This document shows, piece after piece, positions 43,949-47,076 of a stretch of 47,076 nucleotides of DNA (position 1 is its first letter; every line of letters starts with the position of its first letter). A program made the position numbers and the translations under genes. The stretch is taken from NCBI RefSeq assembly GCF_016909125.1, contig NZ_JAFBFD010000023.1, forward strand, positions 1 to 47,076, in the 5' to 3' direction. Below the pieces are notes generated by a model. It worked only from the letters and a program-made list of their open reading frames with translations. It made no database searches and had not been told where the DNA came from. Source of the stretch: Enterococcus lemanii (GTDB lineage Bacteria > Bacillota > Bacilli > Lactobacillales > Enterococcaceae).

Positions 43949-45376
43949 ATGGCTCAAAAAGTCTTGTTTGAAATTAAAGATGCCGGGGACAAGTTTGAAT
44001 TTTATACAACAATCGAAAAGGAATTGAATCAAGCTCAATTAGAATTAGCGAACTTAAATGAAACGATCGATACGATAAAATCACTTAAGCCAGAGTGTGA
44101 TAAATTAGATTATTCCCTAGCAGTTAGTTCAGGTGCTTTATGTGGAATAATGGATATCTTTTTAGTTGGAGGAGACCCTGTAAATTCTCCACTAACAGCT
44201 CTTACCGATAATTGGGTGGACAATCGTGTGAAGGATTTTGCTAAGCTTTGTGGTTGGCCGGCTAAGAATGGGGATTCCTTAGCATCTGCGATTCGGTACT
44301 TAGAAAATAAGTTTGCCATTCCTTATGATCAACACGGAGCAGGCGATGCGGGTCAAAGCATTTTTGGTTTAACACCTACCAATCACCACTTTAAGTCGTT
44401 GGCACATCATCCAAGTTTATTAGGGTTGTTTTTCTCGATCTTGGATCAATTTACAAATCAGTCGCATTTTGTTACTGTCGGTGAACTTATTTCATTGCAA
44501 AAAGCAGATAGCGGTTTTGAACTGAAAGGGGAAAATCTCTTAAGTAAATTATTTTGCGCTTTTACCAATTGGTTTGGTCATTTAGTATCAGATGTAGCGG
44601 GTTCTTCTGGGAGCAAAGGACGGGGGATGGGGATACCATCACCATTATGGACTTGGACGAATGATATCATTGCGATAAAAAGAACACTTAAAATTCCAGT
44701 GTCAGACTTTAACCAATCAATGAATGAAATAGCTATGAAAATTTTTACGCAAGGCTTTGATATTCGCTTTCAAGTTGCCCAAAGTATCCCGGTTCTAATT
44801 AATGAATTAGTTGTTCGACTATTTTATTCGATTAGAAGGATGCTTCAGTATTTTAATGGATATGCCAAGGAAGAATGGATAATGAAGAATTTATGGAATA
44901 GTTGTGAGCCTTTTTCAAATCCAACAGTTAAACGAATGCTAACCATCGCACATGGTACTTTTTGTCTAATTGATCTAAGCGATGCTACGATTCAAGGAAT
45001 GGGTGTTGGCGTAACGGCATTTAATCCTGTTGTTTTTTTCATGCGAGTAAATATTATCGGGATTGGGCGGTTCACAATTTCACTTTATGGTGAAACAAAC
45101 AGACGGATTCAATTATTCAAACATAAACAACCTTTATCAACTATTAAGCAAGAAAAAATACTTGTTGAATATTATCTTGAAGGACTGCAAAACTTGGCTG
45201 ATATATACGATGACTCCGATTTAATGATCTTTATAAAAGATTTTTCAAATAGCCAAGTGTACCAAAAAGCTTTTGAAGCATCAATTGAGTTAGCCGAAAA
45301 AAGAAAGGTTACACCTGAGAAAATTTTAAGAACGAAGCAAGATATTGATGTATATTTTGGAGGTAAGAGTAAATGA
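43949..45376 (+). CDS. Unknown protein, first gene of a coupled two-gene module
   Basis: I cannot assign a function. The 475-residue protein has a short N-terminal coiled-coil (EKELNQAQLELANLNETIDT). An SSGALCGIMDIFLVGGDP helix, a conserved-looking GLTPTNHHFKSLAHHPSLLG segment and LGLFFSILDQFTNQ follow. SDVAGSSGSKGRGMGIPSPL is rich in Gly/Ser, and hydrophobic patches (FNPVVFFMRVNIIGIGRF) near the C-terminus suggest membrane contact. No signal peptide. I have the impression of an uncharacterised family found on accessory DNA, but this rests on recall only. The stop overlaps the next start by four bases (ATGA), so the two proteins are probably made in fixed ratio and act together. Confidence 0.75.
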   Translation: MAQKVLFEIKDAGDKFEFYTTIEKELNQAQLELANLNETIDTIKSLKPECDKLDYSLAVSSGALCGIMDIFLVGGDPVNSPLTALTDNWVDNRVKDFAKLCGWPAKNGDSLASAIRYLENKFAIPYDQHGAGDAGQSIFGLTPTNHHFKSLAHHPSLLGLFFSILDQFTNQSHFVTVGELISLQKADSGFELKGENLLSKLFCAFTNWFGHLVSDVAGSSGSKGRGMGIPSPLWTWTNDIIAIKRTLKIPVSDFNQSMNEIAMKIFTQGFDIRFQVAQSIPVLINELVVRLFYSIRRMLQYFNGYAKEEWIMKNLWNSCEPFSNPTVKRMLTIAHGTFCLIDLSDATIQGMGVGVTAFNPVVFFMRVNIIGIGRFTISLYGETNRRIQLFKHKQPLSTIKQEKILVEYYLEGLQNLADIYDDSDLMIFIKDFSNSQVYQKAFEASIELAEKRKVTPEKILRTKQDIDVYFGGKSK

Positions 45377-46422
45377 GAAAGTATACAAAATTACAAATCG
45401 CTCAAATGGAAATAGAGTCAATCGTAAAAAAAAATAATGGAAAAATAGAAGAACTAGGAGAAACGACTTTTCCTTTAGTTAAACAATTAAATGCGTTGCA
45501 AGCAGTATTTGATGAAATTCGCGGAATGCCTAGTGAGAAAACATTAGAATTGGAAAATCTAAAAAAAATTCGCTCAAATTGGAGCACGCAGGTTAAAAAA
45601 ATTGAATCTGATTTTAAAATGACGAAGTTTAAAGCGGTAAGCTCAGGAGTTGTAGGGATTGGAGTAGGCTCAACCGTTGCTACATTTGGGCCAACGGTTG
45701 CAATGGGGGTAGCAACGACTTTTGGGGTGGCTTCAACGGGAACGGCTATTTCTACTTTATCAGGTGCTGCAGCAACCAATGCGGCACTTGCTTGGCTTGG
45801 TGGAGGGACCTTACTAGCTGGTGGTGGCGGAATGGCTGCTGGAAATACATTGTTGGCATTGGCGGGACCAGTTGGTTGGGTACTTACTAGCATAACAGTA
45901 ATAGGAATGGGTTTAATTTTTTTAAAAGAAAAAGGAAGTCAAAAACGACTTGAAAGTATTCTCATGTTAATTAGTCATCGTGAAATAAATTCTTTCAAAC
46001 TTGCTCTAGTTGAGCTGAATGAGCGTATTCAAAAAATTCAAGAGGAAACCGATTTGTTGTCTCAAATAATTGCTGAGATTCATCATTATGGTACTGATTA
46101 CAACGAGATGAGTGAATACCAGCAAACGCAATTAGGGACTTTTGTAAATCTAATGAATTCTTCCACCGGATTATTGGTAAATCCAATTTTAGGATTACAG
46201 CCCAAATTTACTGAACAGGACTTAAACGAATACTTCCGGAAGTCTAAACAAGATAAGTCGAGTATTGCGGAAAAGAACCTTAAAATAACTCAAATTTATC
46301 TTGCGAATTTATTTTATAAAATTGAATTAGACGAAATTGATAAGAAATTATTTTTAAAAGTATTTAAAAGAGATAAAGCGTTACTAAGCGAGCTTGGACT
46401 TTCAAAAAAGACTTGGATTTAA
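45373..46422 (+). CDS. Glycine/alanine-rich membrane protein, second gene of the module
   Basis: The 349-residue protein starts with about 90 residues of helical, coiled-coil character and then has a stretch of about 100 residues that is very rich in Gly, Ala, Ser and Thr, including GAAATNAALAWLGGGTLLAG and VGWVLTSITVIGMGLIFLKE. This looks like glycine-zipper membrane helices. A second coiled-coil (ALVELNERIQKIQEETDLLS) and a soluble tail follow. Such glycine-zipper segments occur in pore-forming or membrane-disrupting effectors, but also in many harmless proteins. It has no recognised enzymatic domain. Coupling to the upstream gene suggests an effector-partner pair; that is inference. Confidence 0.75.
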   Translation: MRKYTKLQIAQMEIESIVKKNNGKIEELGETTFPLVKQLNALQAVFDEIRGMPSEKTLELENLKKIRSNWSTQVKKIESDFKMTKFKAVSSGVVGIGVGSTVATFGPTVAMGVATTFGVASTGTAISTLSGAAATNAALAWLGGGTLLAGGGGMAAGNTLLALAGPVGWVLTSITVIGMGLIFLKEKGSQKRLESILMLISHREINSFKLALVELNERIQKIQEETDLLSQIIAEIHHYGTDYNEMSEYQQTQLGTFVNLMNSSTGLLVNPILGLQPKFTEQDLNEYFRKSKQDKSSIAEKNLKITQIYLANLFYKIELDEIDKKLFLKVFKRDKALLSELGLSKKTWI

Positions 46423-46786
46423 ATGTTTTCAATACAATTGAATCGGCCTTGAATAATAAGTATTTATCAAATCATTTAGCTTGATGAGATAGGCAATGCT
46501 TAGAAGTTTGTGAAGTAACCCGATTATTTTCCATACTTAGGTTTCGGGGGTATTCCGTTGTTGTTCAAAAAAAGTGAGACTTTTGATCTTTGTTTATTAT
46601 TGCACATGATTTTTTTTAACATGATACGAACAAATACATCTGCTTCTCTTGGCGGGTTATAATAACAACAGGAAACCATTACATTGTGATTTATTTGAAT
46701 TTTCAAGGAGCGTAATTTTTTCTAAATATATTATACGAGGAGGTGAACTAGACTAACATGGACAATTTAACTTAACTAGGCAGAAG
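46423..46786. other. Intergenic region before the IS200-type element
   Basis: No gene is supported. A 60-codon minus-strand frame (46706-46524) lacks a ribosome binding site and family similarity. A GAGGAGGTGA sequence at about 46737-46746 is followed only by very short frames. Confidence 0.5.
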
Positions 46787-46821
46787 TCGCCCATCCTCCA
46801 TAGGTGGGTGATGAATGCTGT

Positions 46822-46858
46822 TCGGTATGAGGGTTATCGTGGATAACCCTCATACCGA
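46822..46858. terminator. IS200-type internal hairpin blocking read-through
   Basis: Arms 46822-46838 and 46842-46858 form 17 perfect base pairs with a three-base loop. In IS200 such a hairpin upstream of tnpA stops transcription coming in from outside and keeps transposition low. It has no T-run. Confidence 0.7.
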
Positions 46859-46873
46859 CATAGACATATAAGA

Positions 46874-46902
46874 TTGATTGCCTTTTTGTTCTGTGTTACA
46901 AT
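46874..46902 (+). promoter_or_regulatory. Promoter of the IS200-type tnpA
   Basis: TTGATT (46874-46879) and TACAAT (46897-46902), 17 bases apart, 31 bases before the start codon. Confidence 0.6.
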
Positions 46903-46933
46903 CAGTCTATATAAGAAATGAGTTGATAACACA

Positions 46934-47076
46934 ATGGAGTTAGACACTAATAATCATTCAGTATTTCTTCTCTATTATCACCTTGTACTAGTAACTAAAT
47001 ACCGTAGACAAGTGATTGATGAGGAAATATCTGAATTTGCTAAAATAACTTTTGAACGAATCGCAGAGCCCTATCG
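46934..47076 (+). CDS. tnpA: IS200/IS605-type TnpA transposase, N-terminal part
   Basis: The frame from ATG 46934 runs off the window end after 47 codons. It contains FLLYYHLVLVTKYRRQVI, the typical first strand of the HUH Y1 transposase fold. The HUH and catalytic Tyr motifs would lie beyond the window. The start is placed 76 bases after the protective hairpin. Confidence 0.85.
   Translation, partial: MELDTNNHSVFLLYYHLVLVTKYRRQVIDEEISEFAKITFERIAEPY

Larger units (their letters stand above)
46787..47076 (+). mobile_element. IS200/IS605-family element, left end (partial)
   Basis: The segment has a subterminal imperfect hairpin GCCCATCC/GGTGGG (46789-46796/46803-46808), a long internal hairpin, a promoter and the start of tnpA, in the order known for IS200-type left ends. 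The outer boundary is approximate. The right end lies beyond the window. Confidence 0.7.

Noticed and set aside
45402-45893. Minus-strand 163-codon open frame rich in Pro/Val/Ala
   Set aside because: It is the mirror of the Gly/Ala-rich membrane segment of the coupled gene; its odd composition follows from that and it lacks a ribosome binding site.
46524-46706. 60-codon minus-strand frame near the IS200-type element
   Set aside because: No ribosome binding site, no known domain, and low-complexity AT-rich content.

Overview
The window looks like a chromosome segment of a low-GC Gram-positive coccus of the Lactobacillales, most plausibly Enterococcus or a near relative. The evidence is AT-rich DNA, strong GGAGG-type ribosome binding sites, several TTG/GTG starts, a CodY-like box before the ilv genes, and the gene neighbourhood TPR protein - UPF0302 protein - YitT-family protein - MazG-like protein - CCA-adding enzyme, which recalls the B. 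subtilis ypiA-ypiB and ypjC-ypjD-cca clusters. The species cannot be named from sequence reading alone.

Layout. (1) 1-1001: mobile-element debris: the first codons of a minus-strand transposase, a frameshifted IS3-family orfB remnant, a long imperfect hairpin, and a Sir2 deacetylase gene cut off at its 3' end. (2) 1130-6034: branched-chain amino acid operon ilvB-ilvN-ilvC-ilvA. It has a CodY-like box, a promoter, a 13-residue leader peptide rich in Leu/Val/Ile codons, and overlapping antiterminator and terminator hairpins, so it is probably controlled by transcription attenuation. (3) 6094-13123: housekeeping genes: a degenerate AroB-like protein, a TPR protein, a UPF0302 protein, a YitT-family membrane protein, a MazG-like protein, cca, an unknown 151-residue protein and an EndA-like nuclease. 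(4) 13143-16195: an AraC-type regulator followed by a lipoprotein FMN/FAD reductase of the fumarate-reductase superfamily. (5) 16326-24047: a ten-gene histidine operon, hisZGDBHAFIEC, with a palindrome between its -35 and -10 boxes. (6) 24121-25923: a divergent pair, a VOC/CatE-like dioxygenase and an HxlR regulator with Cys6, then a decayed C-S lyase gene. (7) 26185-42361: a complete type 1 BREX phage-defence island: brxA, brxB, brxC, pglX, an inverted second pglX cassette, a tyrosine recombinase, a separate PglX C-terminal gene, pglZ and brxL. (8) 42447-46422: an HTH-Fic protein, a gene-poor 605-bp stretch with a long hairpin, and a translationally coupled two-gene module of unknown function, the second gene encoding a glycine-rich membrane protein. 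(9) 46789-47076: the left end of an IS200/IS605-type element with the start of tnpA.

The most notable system is the BREX island. A perfect 22-bp inverted repeat lies inside pglX just before the SAM-binding motif and again at the start of a silent inverted cassette directly beside the recombinase gene. Inversion of the 3.66-kb segment would fuse the common PglX N-terminus in frame to a different methyltransferase/recognition region (891 versus 890 residues). Both cassettes stop at the same point, and the rest of PglX is made by a separate downstream gene with its own ribosome binding site and probable promoter. This BREX methyltransferase therefore appears to be both switchable and split into two polypeptides. 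The Fic protein and the two-gene membrane module beside it are candidates for additional defence functions, but nothing in the sequence proves that.
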